DNA of 64,000 nt from an uncultured Sulfitobacter sp. Lineage in GTDB: Bacteria > Pseudomonadota > Alphaproteobacteria > Rhodobacterales > Rhodobacteraceae. How positions within the stretch are numbered: position 1 is the first letter of the stretch; each line of letters opens with the position of its first letter. This document shows positions 1-7,750 of the stretch, one piece after another. Location: the NCBI RefSeq assembly GCF_947502895.1, contig NZ_CANNBM010000001.1, forward strand, positions 620,001 to 684,000. Reading direction: 5' to 3'. A program made the translations under genes and the position numbers. The notes below the pieces were generated by a model. The model saw only the letters and a list, made by a program, of their open reading frames with translations. It was not told the origin of the DNA and ran no database searches.

Positions 1-222
1 CTCCGCGGCAGCACGCGCTTCGGCGACTGCATCCCTCTCGCTCAAAGCGACGGGGCCTTTGGTAAGGTGTGGTTTCGCCTCTTCCTGCTTTGCCTTGGGT
101 TTGGCCAAACGGTCCGGCAAGGCATATCTGTCCACGGGCGCATCAACGATACACTCGTCCGCCCCCAGTTCCATCTGCCATTCCAGCAATGCACGGCTTG
201 TGTGAAAATCCAGTGATTCCAT
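1..222 (-). CDS. Family 4 uracil-DNA glycosylase (N-terminal part)
   Basis: The gene begins with ATG at 222-220 and runs off the left edge, so only 74 N-terminal residues are present. They read MESLDFHTSRALLEWQMELG followed by a proline/lysine/alanine-rich linker. This matches the N-terminal extension that Rhodobacteraceae family-4 (Fe-S, thermophile-type) uracil-DNA glycosylases carry before the catalytic domain. The enzyme family excises uracil from DNA. The catalytic motifs and Fe-S cysteines lie outside the window, so the call rests on the N-terminus and its divergent position next to pyrB. Confidence 0.7.
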   Translation of the reverse strand, partial: MESLDFHTSRALLEWQMELGADECIVDAPVDRYALPDRLAKPKAKQEEAKPHLTKGPVALSERDAVAEARAAAE

Positions 223-274
223 AAGCGCACTCTACGCCTCACCCGCCCAGATCAAAATGGCCTTCGTGCGCTTC

Positions 275-303
275 TTGCCGCGCTGTACACAGGCCCCTAT
301 AAC
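275..303 (+). promoter_or_regulatory. Putative sigma70-type promoter of pyrB
   Basis: TTGCCG at 275-280 and TATAAC at 298-303 are separated by exactly 17 bases and lie 27 bases upstream of the pyrB ATG. The spacing is ideal and the -10 is close to consensus. This is inferred from sequence only. Confidence 0.5.
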
Positions 304-330
304 ACCGCAAACAGTCTAAGGTTTCCCCGC

Positions 331-1269
331 ATGAGTTTCGCCCACCGCCATCTGCTTGGCATCGAGCCGCTGCACCCGACCGAAATCACCACATTGCTGG
401 ACCTTGCCGACAGCTATGCCGAGCAGAACCGCAAGCCTGACAAGCACGGATCAGCCCTGCATGGCCTAACCCAGATTAACATGTTCTTTGAAAACTCGAC
501 ACGCACACAGGCCAGTTTCGAGATTGCAGGCAAGCGGCTGGGCGCAGATGTCATGAACATGGCAATGCAGGCCAGCAGCATTAAAAAGGGCGAGACCCTA
601 ATTGATACCGCCATGACGTTGAACGCCATGCACCCCGATCTGCTGGTTGTACGCCACCCGCAATCGGGCGCGGTTGATCTGCTGGCGCAAAAGGTGAACT
701 GCGCAGTGCTCAATGCAGGTGACGGACGGCATGAACACCCGACGCAGGCGTTGCTGGATGCGTTGACCATCCGCCGCGCCAAAGGCCGCCTGCATCGCCT
801 GTCTATCGCGATCTGCGGTGATATTGCACACAGCCGTGTGGCGCGGTCCAACATCATGTTGCTGGGCAAGATGGAAAACCGCATCCGCCTGATAGGTCCA
901 CCTACGCTTATGCCCTCGGGTATCAGCGAATTCGGCGTCGAGGTTTTTGATAACATGCAAGAAGGGCTGAAAGACGTAGATGTTGTCATGATGCTTCGCT
1001 TGCAAAAAGAGCGCATGGATGGCGGGTTTATCCCCAGCGAAAGGGAATATTACCACCGCTACGGGCTTGACGCGGAGAAGTTATCCCACGCCAAGCCCGA
1101 TGCTATTGTGATGCATCCTGGCCCGATGAATCGCGGCGTCGAGATCGACGGGACGCTGGCCGATGACATCAATCGCAGTGTTATTCAGGATCAGGTCGAG
1201 ATGGGCGTGGCCGTGCGCATGGCAGCAATGGATTTGCTCGCGCGCAACTTGGCGGCCAACCGCGCATGA
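331..1269 (+). CDS. pyrB: Aspartate carbamoyltransferase catalytic subunit
   Basis: This 312-residue protein condenses carbamoyl phosphate with aspartate to carbamoyl-aspartate, the first committed step of pyrimidine synthesis. The carbamoyl-phosphate-binding motif STRTQ is at residues 56-60, HPTQ is at 136-139, and HPGPMNRG lies near the C-terminus. Length is typical for the catalytic chain. No regulatory chain gene (pyrI) is nearby. Instead the run continues through small PH-like genes to a dihydroorotase homologue that lacks its metal ligands. In pseudomonads such inactive PyrC' proteins form a dodecamer with PyrB. The next gene overlaps the stop by four bases. Confidence 0.96.
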   Translation: MSFAHRHLLGIEPLHPTEITTLLDLADSYAEQNRKPDKHGSALHGLTQINMFFENSTRTQASFEIAGKRLGADVMNMAMQASSIKKGETLIDTAMTLNAMHPDLLVVRHPQSGAVDLLAQKVNCAVLNAGDGRHEHPTQALLDALTIRRAKGRLHRLSIAICGDIAHSRVARSNIMLLGKMENRIRLIGPPTLMPSGISEFGVEVFDNMQEGLKDVDVVMMLRLQKERMDGGFIPSEREYYHRYGLDAEKLSHAKPDAIVMHPGPMNRGVEIDGTLADDINRSVIQDQVEMGVAVRMAAMDLLARNLAANRA

Positions 1270-1760
1270 GCAGCGCGAACTTTTGGGATAACGTTCTGGA
1301 GCAAGATGAAGAGCTGCTCTGGACGGGTCGGCCCAAACCAAGGCTGCACTGGCGCAACTGGCGCCTCTATGGTTCGGCTCCTATGGCCGCAACTGGCCTG
1401 CTTGTGGCGGCTTGGTTTATTATTGCCACTGTCGGTGCAGAGGGCGACATGTGGCTGCTGATCCTGCCTGCCTTGTTGGTGCTGATCCCCCTGCGTGCGA
1501 CACGACAACAGCTGCAAACTTATGCTGCGACACGCTATGCTCTCACCGACAGGCGCGCGCTGTTTTTTCATGTTGGCGCGCAAGAAACCCGCGTGAAAGC
1601 ATATCCTGCCAGCGCAATGACCGCGCCCAAAAGACGCAACACATTGCCACCCAGCATCACTTTTTTGCAGTTAGGCAGCGGCAAGGACTACAGGATCGGA
1701 TTTGATTATGTCGAGAAATCCGGTGATTTACGCACCCATTTGGAGCGGATGACACAGTGA
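1266..1760 (+). CDS. PH-like (bacterial pleckstrin homology) membrane protein
   Basis: This 164-residue protein starts at an ATGA overlap with the pyrB stop. It opens with an acidic motif (WDNVLEQDEELLWTGRPKP), has two hydrophobic segments at about 40-60 and 63-78, and then TRYALTDRRAL. That last motif is the signature of bacterial PH/YdbT-type domains. The same order is seen in the protein at 2819, so the two are paralogues. Function is unknown; bacterial PH domains are usually membrane-associated. The position inside the pyr operon suggests co-expression, but I see no catalytic residues. Confidence 0.75.
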   Translation: MSSANFWDNVLEQDEELLWTGRPKPRLHWRNWRLYGSAPMAATGLLVAAWFIIATVGAEGDMWLLILPALLVLIPLRATRQQLQTYAATRYALTDRRALFFHVGAQETRVKAYPASAMTAPKRRNTLPPSITFLQLGSGKDYRIGFDYVEKSGDLRTHLERMTQ

Positions 1761-2290
1761 GCACCCTATTCATCCCCCAGTACGAGAGCGGTGTTATCCG
1801 CATCTTTTCAATCTCAAGACCCATGTCCGATATGGCGCGCGCGCTCAAACAGCGCCCCAAGGCGATGATTGCGTCTGATCTTTTAGGTCATGATATCAAA
1901 GACGAAGCAGTAGAGCTTTTTGCTTTGGCTGACCTCACAGGTGTAGGTCTGCCCCGCTATCTGAACGATGGATATGATGTGGACGACGACGTGATACAAG
2001 CCGACCGTGCGCGGCTGGAGGCATTGGATGGCTATGTGCTGCTGTTGTTTTCAAAGGTCAGCGAAACAGGGGACGTTACATTGAACCCCTCCGCAGACTT
2101 GACGCTGATCGGCACCTATAGCGAGCCAAAGGCGGCCCATAGCGCTGTGCCGATTGCGGCCGAGGCAGCCAAACCTTATTCTGGCGTTGCAGCATCTACA
2201 CAGCCAACCAAACGCGGCCCGCGCGGCAGCATCTTTACAGCACTTGCAGCTATAATAATCGCAATTCTGATATATTGGATACTGAGATGA
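1757..2290 (+). CDS. Tail-anchored hypothetical protein
   Basis: This 177-residue protein overlaps the previous stop by four bases. It has a soluble N-terminal region of about 150 residues without a family I recognise. An Ala/Pro/Ser linker follows, then basic residues (TKRGPRG) and a C-terminal hydrophobic helix ending ILIYWILR, so it should be tail-anchored in the inner membrane. It belongs to the chain of overlapping small genes between pyrB and the dihydroorotase homologue. Confidence 0.7.
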   Translation: MSTLFIPQYESGVIRIFSISRPMSDMARALKQRPKAMIASDLLGHDIKDEAVELFALADLTGVGLPRYLNDGYDVDDDVIQADRARLEALDGYVLLLFSKVSETGDVTLNPSADLTLIGTYSEPKAAHSAVPIAAEAAKPYSGVAASTQPTKRGPRGSIFTALAAIIIAILIYWILR

Positions 2291-2391
2291 AAGAGCCGAA
2301 ACCCGATCCGAAAATGTCCGGCCGTGTGGCGACAATCGCCTTGCTGGTCGCTTTTGCTGTTGCAGCAGGCATGGTATGGATGGCCGGATGA
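2287..2391 (+). CDS. 34-residue single-pass membrane peptide
   Basis: The frame reads MKEPKPDPKMSGRVATIALL and continues hydrophobically to a stop at 2389-2391. It starts in an ATGA overlap with the upstream gene, and its stop overlaps the ATG of the downstream gene (2388). A charged N-terminus and a single hydrophobic helix of about 20 residues are visible. The two four-base overlaps make translation by coupling likely. I know no characterised homologue. Confidence 0.6.
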   Translation: MKEPKPDPKMSGRVATIALLVAFAVAAGMVWMAG

Positions 2392-2822
2392 ACAGTGACG
2401 CGCTGGCAGCATGGACACCGTCCTTGCCGGTGTTTCTCCGCCGTTGCCTGATTGTCGGGGTGCTGACATTGTTGGTTGTCGCACTGGCTGGCTGGGGTAT
2501 CGGCACCACTACGGGCTATTGGCAGGCGCTTTACGTGGGGCCGGTTCTGGCCCTGGCCTATAACATCGGCTTTGAGGACCCGGCCCGCTGGCGTGCCGCA
2601 CGCCAGAACCGCTGGCATCTGCGCAGTGATGCCTTGATCCACTATGGCCCAGACGAGGAAACACGCATCCCGTTGGCAGACATTACCGACGTGCGAAAAC
2701 GGTTGGGGTGGAGCGTTGTTGTATTTCTGAAAGGCGGAATGCGGGTACGGATCGTGTATGTCCGCAAACCTGCCGAGATCGTTTCACAAATTCTCGCCGC
2801 GCGGACACGGCTAACGCCTTGA
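2388..2822 (+). CDS. Membrane protein with C-terminal PH-like domain
   Basis: This 144-residue protein has an ATG at 2388 overlapping the stop of the 34-codon gene. An in-frame ATG four codons upstream is less likely because it loses the ATGA coupling. Two hydrophobic helices at about 20-60 are followed by a soluble domain containing WHLRSDALIHYGPDEETRIP, resembling the strand pattern of PH-like domains. It is the third small membrane/PH-type gene of the run. No enzyme motifs are visible. Confidence 0.7.
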   Translation: MNSDALAAWTPSLPVFLRRCLIVGVLTLLVVALAGWGIGTTTGYWQALYVGPVLALAYNIGFEDPARWRAARQNRWHLRSDALIHYGPDEETRIPLADITDVRKRLGWSVVVFLKGGMRVRIVYVRKPAEIVSQILAARTRLTP

Positions 2823-3328
2823 GTGATCCGTGGGACGGCATATTGAACGAGGACGAAGAGATCCTGTGGCAAGGCACCCCTGCACACGGATTTGCTTTGG
2901 CCCAGCCCGATATACCGGCATTGATATACGGTTTATGTTGTCTGGCCTTTAGCGTGTTCTGGATCATGATGGTTAGCGATGCAGGGCGCTTTACATGGCT
3001 GGATCTGGTCCCGTTGGGCATCGGAATTGCGTTCACATGCTATTCAGTTCTGCGCGACACAGTCGCAAGGCGCTACAGCTTTTATACTCTCACCAATCAG
3101 CGGGCGATTGTGGGGACTTCGTATCCATGGTCTTTCAAGAGGCTGATGATAACCAAAGTCACTTCTCGTACACCCATCCACTTGCAGCGCGGCCACACTG
3201 TTGTTTTCGGTGTCCCAAAGTACAGTTCGCTGTATCCTTTACCGTTGCGCAGACCGCAATTCACGCGCATTGACGATGCAGAAAATGTGCTCAGCCTGAT
3301 GCAAGAGATCCAGAAAGACACGCCATGA
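2819..3328 (+). CDS. PH-like membrane protein, paralogue of the gene at 1266
   Basis: I place the start at TTG 2819-2821, overlapping the preceding TGA. This gives 169 residues opening SDPWDGILNEDEEILWQG, which aligns with FWDNVLEQDEELLWTG of the gene at 1266. An upstream ATG at 2708 is possible but would add 37 residues lying wholly inside the previous gene. Two transmembrane helices and SFYTLTNQRAIV (compare YALTDRRAL) follow, so the architecture is the same as at 1266. The C-terminus overlaps the next ATG by four bases. Function is unknown. Confidence 0.72.
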   Translation: MSDPWDGILNEDEEILWQGTPAHGFALAQPDIPALIYGLCCLAFSVFWIMMVSDAGRFTWLDLVPLGIGIAFTCYSVLRDTVARRYSFYTLTNQRAIVGTSYPWSFKRLMITKVTSRTPIHLQRGHTVVFGVPKYSSLYPLPLRRPQFTRIDDAENVLSLMQEIQKDTP

Positions 3329-4599
3329 CGCTTCATTTCATCAATGCAACCCTGATTGATCCTGAAACACAGACAGAAAGTACCGGATCGGTCAGCGTCG
3401 AGGGCAACCGTATTACCGCCGTCACAATAGGCGGCATCGCCAACCCCAAAGGCCAGGTCGTGGATTGCGGCGGCAAATACCTTGCTCCGGGCATCGTGGA
3501 TCTGGGTGTCAAAGTATGTGAGCCAGGCGAACGGCACAAAGAAAGCTATCGGTCGGCGGGGTTGGCGGCGGCAAAAGGCGGTGTAACCACCATGATAACC
3601 CGCCCCGATACCAACCCTGCTATCGACAGCCCCGAAACACTCGAGTTTGTAACCCGCCGCGCAAATGAAGCCTCTCCCGTGAATGTGCTGCCCATGGCCG
3701 CACTGACAAAGGAACGCGCAGGCCGCGAGATGACTGAAATCGGTTTTTTGATGGATGCCGGTGCGGTGGCCTTTACCGATTGCGATCATGTCATATCCGA
3801 CACGCGGGTTTTTTCGCGCGCACTTACATATGCACGCAGCTTGGGAGCGCTGGTGATCGCCCATTGCCAAGAACCCGTGCTAAGCCGTGGCGCGGTTGCG
3901 ACGTCAGGCAAATTCGCTTCGTTGCGCGGGCTGCCAGCCGTTTCACCCATGGCTGAGCGTATGGGGCTGGACCGCGATATGGCCTTGGTCGAAATGACGG
4001 GCGCTCGCTATCACGCGGACCAGATCACAACCGCGCGCGCGCTGCCTGCGCTGGAACGGGCCAAAGCCAACGGGCTGGATGTGACAGCCGGTATCGGCAT
4101 CCATCACCTGACGCTCAACGCCCTAGACGTGGCCGACTACCGCACATTCTTCAAGCTAAAGCCGCCCTTGCGTGATGAAGATGACAGGCTTGCCATGGTT
4201 GATGCCGTTGCGAGCGGACTGATTGATATTGTTTGCTCCATGCACACACCACAGGACGAAGAAAGCAAACGACTGCCTTTTGAAGAGGCGGCTTCAGGCG
4301 CTGTGGGGCTGGAAACCCTGTTGCCCGCAGCACTGCGCCTTTGGCATTCGGATATGATACCCCTACCCCAGCTCTGGCGTGCCCTATCGTATAATCCAGC
4401 ACAACGTCTGGGCCTGCCTTCGGGGCGGCTGACCGAAGGTGCGCCTGCCGATCTGGTCCTGTTCGATCCTCACGCGCCATTTGTGATGGACCGTGCAACA
4501 CTCCGCTCAAAATCGCGTAATACGCCGTTTGACGGAGTGCGGATGCAGGGTAAAGTCCTCGCAACTTATGTCGCAGGGTCCTGCGTCTTTGAACGATAA
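3325..4599 (+). CDS. pyrC: Dihydroorotase homologue, probably catalytically inactive (PyrC' type)
   Basis: This 424-residue protein of the amidohydrolase fold matches multifunctional-complex dihydroorotases in length and in motifs such as PGIVDL and EGAPADLVLFDP. Active enzymes have D-x-H-x-H-x-R-E-P-G. Here residues 59-68 read DLGVKVCEPG, so both zinc-binding histidines (now Gly61 and Lys63) and the substrate-binding arginine (Cys65) are missing. The later D-H-A-P-H motif is replaced by SMHTPQ. By analogy with Pseudomonas PyrC' it may be a structural partner of PyrB, with the active enzyme encoded elsewhere. That role is inferred. ATGA overlap with the gene before. Confidence 0.88.
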   Translation: MTLHFINATLIDPETQTESTGSVSVEGNRITAVTIGGIANPKGQVVDCGGKYLAPGIVDLGVKVCEPGERHKESYRSAGLAAAKGGVTTMITRPDTNPAIDSPETLEFVTRRANEASPVNVLPMAALTKERAGREMTEIGFLMDAGAVAFTDCDHVISDTRVFSRALTYARSLGALVIAHCQEPVLSRGAVATSGKFASLRGLPAVSPMAERMGLDRDMALVEMTGARYHADQITTARALPALERAKANGLDVTAGIGIHHLTLNALDVADYRTFFKLKPPLRDEDDRLAMVDAVASGLIDIVCSMHTPQDEESKRLPFEEAASGAVGLETLLPAALRLWHSDMIPLPQLWRALSYNPAQRLGLPSGRLTEGAPADLVLFDPHAPFVMDRATLRSKSRNTPFDGVRMQGKVLATYVAGSCVFER

Positions 4600-4614
4600 G
4601 GTGGAAGAACCCCC

Positions 4615-5223
4615 ATGCCGCTAATTGAAAATACCCTTACTGTGCTGCTGCTCTGGGCAATACTGGGCTATCTGATCGGTTCGATCCCTTTCGGTGTAGT
4701 CGTGGCGCGGGTGATGGGGCTGGGAAATCTGCGCGAAATCGGATCAGGCAACATTGGTGCGACAAACGTACTGCGCACCGGCTCTAAACCAGCCGCTGCC
4801 GCCACACTCGTATTAGACGCGGCCAAGGGCGCTGTAGCACTATTGGTGGCGCGCGCATTGGCCGGAGAAGACGCGGCACAGCTGGCCGCCCTCGCCGCGA
4901 TGATCGGGCATTGCTATCCTGTATGGCTCAAGTTCAAGGGCGGCAAAGGTGTGGCCACGTTTATTGGCATCATGCTGGCGCTTGCATGGCCTGTGGGGAT
5001 TGCTGTTTGTGCAGCATGGCTTGTCGGCGCGGCACTTACGCGCCAATCGTCGATGGGCGGTATGATCGCGGCCGCGGCTTCAAGTATTCTGGTGGTTCTC
5101 ATGGGCTATGGCAGCGGCTATGTGCTGTGCCTGATCCTGACGATCATCACCATTTGGCGCCACCGCGCCAATATTGCCCGTATCCGCGCAGGAACCGAGC
5201 CTAAGATCGGCCAAAAAGGGTGA
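4615..5223 (+). CDS. plsY: Acyl-phosphate:glycerol-3-phosphate acyltransferase
   Basis: This 202-residue polytopic inner-membrane protein acylates glycerol-3-phosphate using acyl-phosphate, the first step of phospholipid synthesis. Family motifs are present: the N-terminal GSIPFGVVVAR, then REIGSGNIGATNVLRTG, and KFKGGKGVATFIG. It starts 15 bases after the dihydroorotase homologue, an arrangement common in Rhodobacteraceae. Confidence 0.95.
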   Translation: MPLIENTLTVLLLWAILGYLIGSIPFGVVVARVMGLGNLREIGSGNIGATNVLRTGSKPAAAATLVLDAAKGAVALLVARALAGEDAAQLAALAAMIGHCYPVWLKFKGGKGVATFIGIMLALAWPVGIAVCAAWLVGAALTRQSSMGGMIAAAASSILVVLMGYGSGYVLCLILTIITIWRHRANIARIRAGTEPKIGQKG

Positions 5224-5504
5224 GATCGGCTGCTCCTACAGGGTTTGCCGAGGCCCTGCACGCGATTCCCCTTGGCACCACTACGGGATATGCAGGTGCC
5301 ACCCGCTACACTGCTACCCGATCTGATTTCAATCAGGGGCGCTCTACCAAGCTTGTGGCAGAGGCATTGGACGGCAGCGACTATATCAGTCTCAATTTCT
5401 ATGATCTGACACAAGGCGGTCAGCTTGCCCCCTGCGAGATGCCACATGAAAAAGTCGTCACATTTGTGAAAGCCTACAGCCCAGACGGACACGTGGACGC
5501 ATGA
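5220..5504 (+). CDS. Small conserved hypothetical protein
   Basis: This 94-residue protein starts with GTG at 5220, overlapping the plsY stop (GTGA), and ends in an ATGA overlap with the next gene. It has no signal peptide or membrane segment and I do not recognise a family. The sequence LGTTTGYAGATRYTATRSDF and the compact overlaps on both sides support it as real. Confidence 0.65.
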   Translation: MRSAAPTGFAEALHAIPLGTTTGYAGATRYTATRSDFNQGRSTKLVAEALDGSDYISLNFYDLTQGGQLAPCEMPHEKVVTFVKAYSPDGHVDA

Positions 5505-6157
5505 GATATCTTGCCGCCCTATGCTTTATCCTTTGCGCCCCACCAGCACTAGCACAGGACTTTGACGTCACACTTGCTGGCAAACCACTTGGGCTACTTA
5601 GTTTTGAGGCGAAGGGCCAACGTAGCACCCTGCGCTCGACACTAAACAACACTCCGCTTGGCGTCTTTAACGGCACATTCGTTGGCGTTAGCAAAGGCTC
5701 AGGCCGGACCGCGCGATTTACTGGTGACAGTAAGTCATCGCGCAAGCAACGGCGCGTGATGATCGACATCACAAATGGCCGCGCCACAGCAACAAATATC
5801 ACACCAGCCTCAGAGCAGACCGACCTTTCAGATATCAATCAAGTACCAGCAGGTGTGTTGGACCCTGTTGAGGTGATCAGCAGGCTAATTCGCGCCGAAG
5901 GATGCCCTGAACAGATGCGCCTGTATGACGGGCGGCGCGTTGTGGCATTGGCCACGACAGGACAGAACAGACAAGAAGGCAGTCTAACCTGCGCTCTCAG
6001 CTACAAAGTAATTGCAGGGCCCGGCCACCTTTCGCCTCTGCGCATATCACAGGCGAAGATACAGCTGCGCTATGTCACAACAGACAATGCACAAACTCTG
6101 GAGCAGATGAAAATTTCATCTGGCATCTTTAGTCTGAGCCTTGACCGTCGGGAGTAA
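5501..6157 (+). CDS. Periplasmic DUF3108-like protein
   Basis: This 218-residue protein has a clear signal peptide (MRYLAALCFILCAPPALA, cleavage before QDF). The mature part is rich in beta-strand patterns. The segment VLDPVEVISRLIRAEGCPEQ and YDGRRVVAL resemble DUF3108 proteins, which have a cysteine followed by an FDGR-type motif. Function is unknown. It is the last gene of the pyrB run; the following 85 bases carry the operators of the next gene. Confidence 0.65.
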   Translation: MRYLAALCFILCAPPALAQDFDVTLAGKPLGLLSFEAKGQRSTLRSTLNNTPLGVFNGTFVGVSKGSGRTARFTGDSKSSRKQRRVMIDITNGRATATNITPASEQTDLSDINQVPAGVLDPVEVISRLIRAEGCPEQMRLYDGRRVVALATTGQNRQEGSLTCALSYKVIAGPGHLSPLRISQAKIQLRYVTTDNAQTLEQMKISSGIFSLSLDRRE

Positions 6158-6169
6158 AGCCAAGCTACA

Positions 6170-6191
6170 AATTTCTGTCATTACAGAAATT
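6170..6191. promoter_or_regulatory. Inverted-repeat operator 1 upstream of the GbsR-type gene
   Basis: AATTTCTGT, four bases, then ACAGAAATT: a perfect 9-4-9 inverted repeat. The same core recurs at 6217-6236, centre to centre 46 bases. A duplicated palindrome directly upstream of a regulator gene suggests autoregulation. Confidence 0.7.
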
Positions 6192-6216
6192 ACTTGCATC
6201 TTTGGTGATTTCCGTT

Positions 6217-6236
6217 ATTTCTGTTAATACAGAAAT
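6217..6236. promoter_or_regulatory. Inverted-repeat operator 2, overlapping the translation start region
   Basis: ATTTCTGT, TAAT, ACAGAAAT: a perfect 8-4-8 copy of the 6170 palindrome. It ends six bases before the ATG at 6243, so a bound protein would cover the promoter or ribosome-binding region. Confidence 0.7.
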
Positions 6237-6242
6237 TAATGA

Positions 6243-6788
6243 ATGAGTCGCCCCATGCACCTGACACCCGCCATGCAGAACTTTATCCTCCACTGGGGGG
6301 ATATGGGTGCCAAGTGGGGCACCAACCGGTCGGTCGCACAAATCCATGCGCTGCTCCACATTACACCCGATCCTCTCAGCGCCGACGAGATTTGCGAGCT
6401 GCTTAATCTGGCGCGCTCCAATGTCTCTAACGGGCTGAAAGAGCTGCAAAGCCTCGGCATGGTCAAATCCCAGCGCAAACTGGGCGACCGCCGCGATCAC
6501 TTCACCTCGATCCGCGATATGTTCGAACTGGTTAATACTGTGATCGAGAGCCGCAGAGAGCGCGAATACCTACCCACCCTGCGCGCCCTTGAAGATGTGC
6601 AACGCGAGGCGGCAGACGACGCAACGCCCCCCGCCGTGCAAGCGCGGATCAAAGAAACCCTCGACACAATGCAGATGTTTGACGGCTGGTATACCGACGT
6701 CTCGCGCCTGCCCCGTTCCGTACAAATGGCTGCAATCCGTCTGGGTGGGCGCATCGCGCGTTTCCTGCCCAAAGGCAAGGATGGCTAA
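6243..6788 (+). CDS. GbsR/MarR-type winged-helix transcriptional regulator
   Basis: This 181-residue protein has a winged-helix domain at about 40-100 (LSADEICELLNLARSNVSNG as recognition region, then KSQRKLGDRRDHF as wing). A helical C-terminus follows. This is the GbsR-like branch of MarR proteins (N-terminus FILHWGDMGAKWG). No clear Shine-Dalgarno precedes the ATG, because the second operator occupies that space. It is probably an autorepressor controlling the three small membrane-protein genes that follow at 33-base or shorter spacing. The ligand is unknown. Confidence 0.85.
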   Translation: MSRPMHLTPAMQNFILHWGDMGAKWGTNRSVAQIHALLHITPDPLSADEICELLNLARSNVSNGLKELQSLGMVKSQRKLGDRRDHFTSIRDMFELVNTVIESRREREYLPTLRALEDVQREAADDATPPAVQARIKETLDTMQMFDGWYTDVSRLPRSVQMAAIRLGGRIARFLPKGKDG

Positions 6789-6821
6789 CCCGCCTCTTCT
6801 ATTTATCCAAGGATTTCTCTC

Positions 6822-7268
6822 ATGACAGAAATACGTAAAATCTCTGAAGTAAACGATATTCACTGGCTGGGTTTTTTCGCGGCATTGCTCGCTGCACCTG
6901 CACTTCTTGCCAGCGTGCTAATCGGGCCGCTGTGGCTGCTTGATCTGGTATATCACAGCCAAGACCTGCGCAGTTTCATGGGCATTTTAAGCGTACTTAG
7001 CGTCATTGGTGCAACTCTCTATTTCTGCATCGGGACACCCGTACTGATCTATCATTTGCGCAGACATGCCCCACAGGTGGGGCGTATTGTGGGCCTGTCA
7101 CTGGTTTCGCTCTTGTGGATGCTCCCCATCGGCGCGGCTTTCTCGATCGCTATTTTTGAGCCGGGGCCAATCATGTTTGCCGCTATCTCTATGGGCTTTG
7201 GTCTGATCGGTGCTCCGCCTCTCGCGGCCCTGTTCACCCTTGTCTACCTCCGCTTTGTCCGCTTGTGA
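6822..7268 (+). CDS. Four-helix membrane protein, tandem paralogue A
   Basis: This 148-residue protein has a good ribosome-binding site (AAGGA upstream of ATG) and four predicted hydrophobic helices. It shares IGTPVLIYHLRRH and a GFGLIGAP segment with the next gene (IGTPLLLWYLRHH and GFGMIFAP), which shows tandem duplication. I recognise no named family. The GbsR-type regulator immediately upstream suggests stress- or solute-linked expression. Confidence 0.7.
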   Translation: MTEIRKISEVNDIHWLGFFAALLAAPALLASVLIGPLWLLDLVYHSQDLRSFMGILSVLSVIGATLYFCIGTPVLIYHLRRHAPQVGRIVGLSLVSLLWMLPIGAAFSIAIFEPGPIMFAAISMGFGLIGAPPLAALFTLVYLRFVRL

Positions 7269-7279
7269 AAGGAATGATC

Positions 7280-7717
7280 ATGCAGACTCTCATCACCCCG
7301 CCGGTCCTCCCGTATCCGCCCCGCTATATCATTGATCCTGTTGCGTTCTTTGTTGCACTTGTCGGTGGTCCTGTCCTGTTTACCGCCGCCAGTTTCTGGG
7401 CGCTATTCATCCCTGTTTTTGCGCTGGCCCTTGGCGGGCCTGTGTATCTGGTGATCGGCACACCACTTCTGTTGTGGTACCTGCGCCACCACGACGGGGA
7501 ACCGCACGATCTAGCGTGGTTGGCGTTCAGGGTCATGGTGCTTGCCCTGCTGCTGGTTGCGACCCTCGCTGCTATCACAGGGGATGAAGACTTATTTGGC
7601 CTAGGCATGGCTTACACCGGATTTGGCATGATCTTTGCACCAGCATGGGCCTACTTCTTTGGCACCCTCTATCACTGCTTGCGGCGCGACTTTTTCGCGA
7701 TCCCGCGCAGCCACTGA
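7280..7717 (+). CDS. Four-helix membrane protein, tandem paralogue B
   Basis: I choose ATG 7280 (145 residues) because AAAGGA sits six bases upstream. A GTG at 7265, overlapping the previous stop, is an alternative. The protein has a proline-rich N-terminus, then hydrophobic helices, and the IGTPLLLWYLRHH and GFGMIFAP motifs shared with its upstream neighbour. Function is unknown. Confidence 0.7.
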   Translation: MQTLITPPVLPYPPRYIIDPVAFFVALVGGPVLFTAASFWALFIPVFALALGGPVYLVIGTPLLLWYLRHHDGEPHDLAWLAFRVMVLALLLVATLAAITGDEDLFGLGMAYTGFGMIFAPAWAYFFGTLYHCLRRDFFAIPRSH

Positions 7718-7750
7718 CACTTAAAACAACCATCAAAAAAGGAACATACC

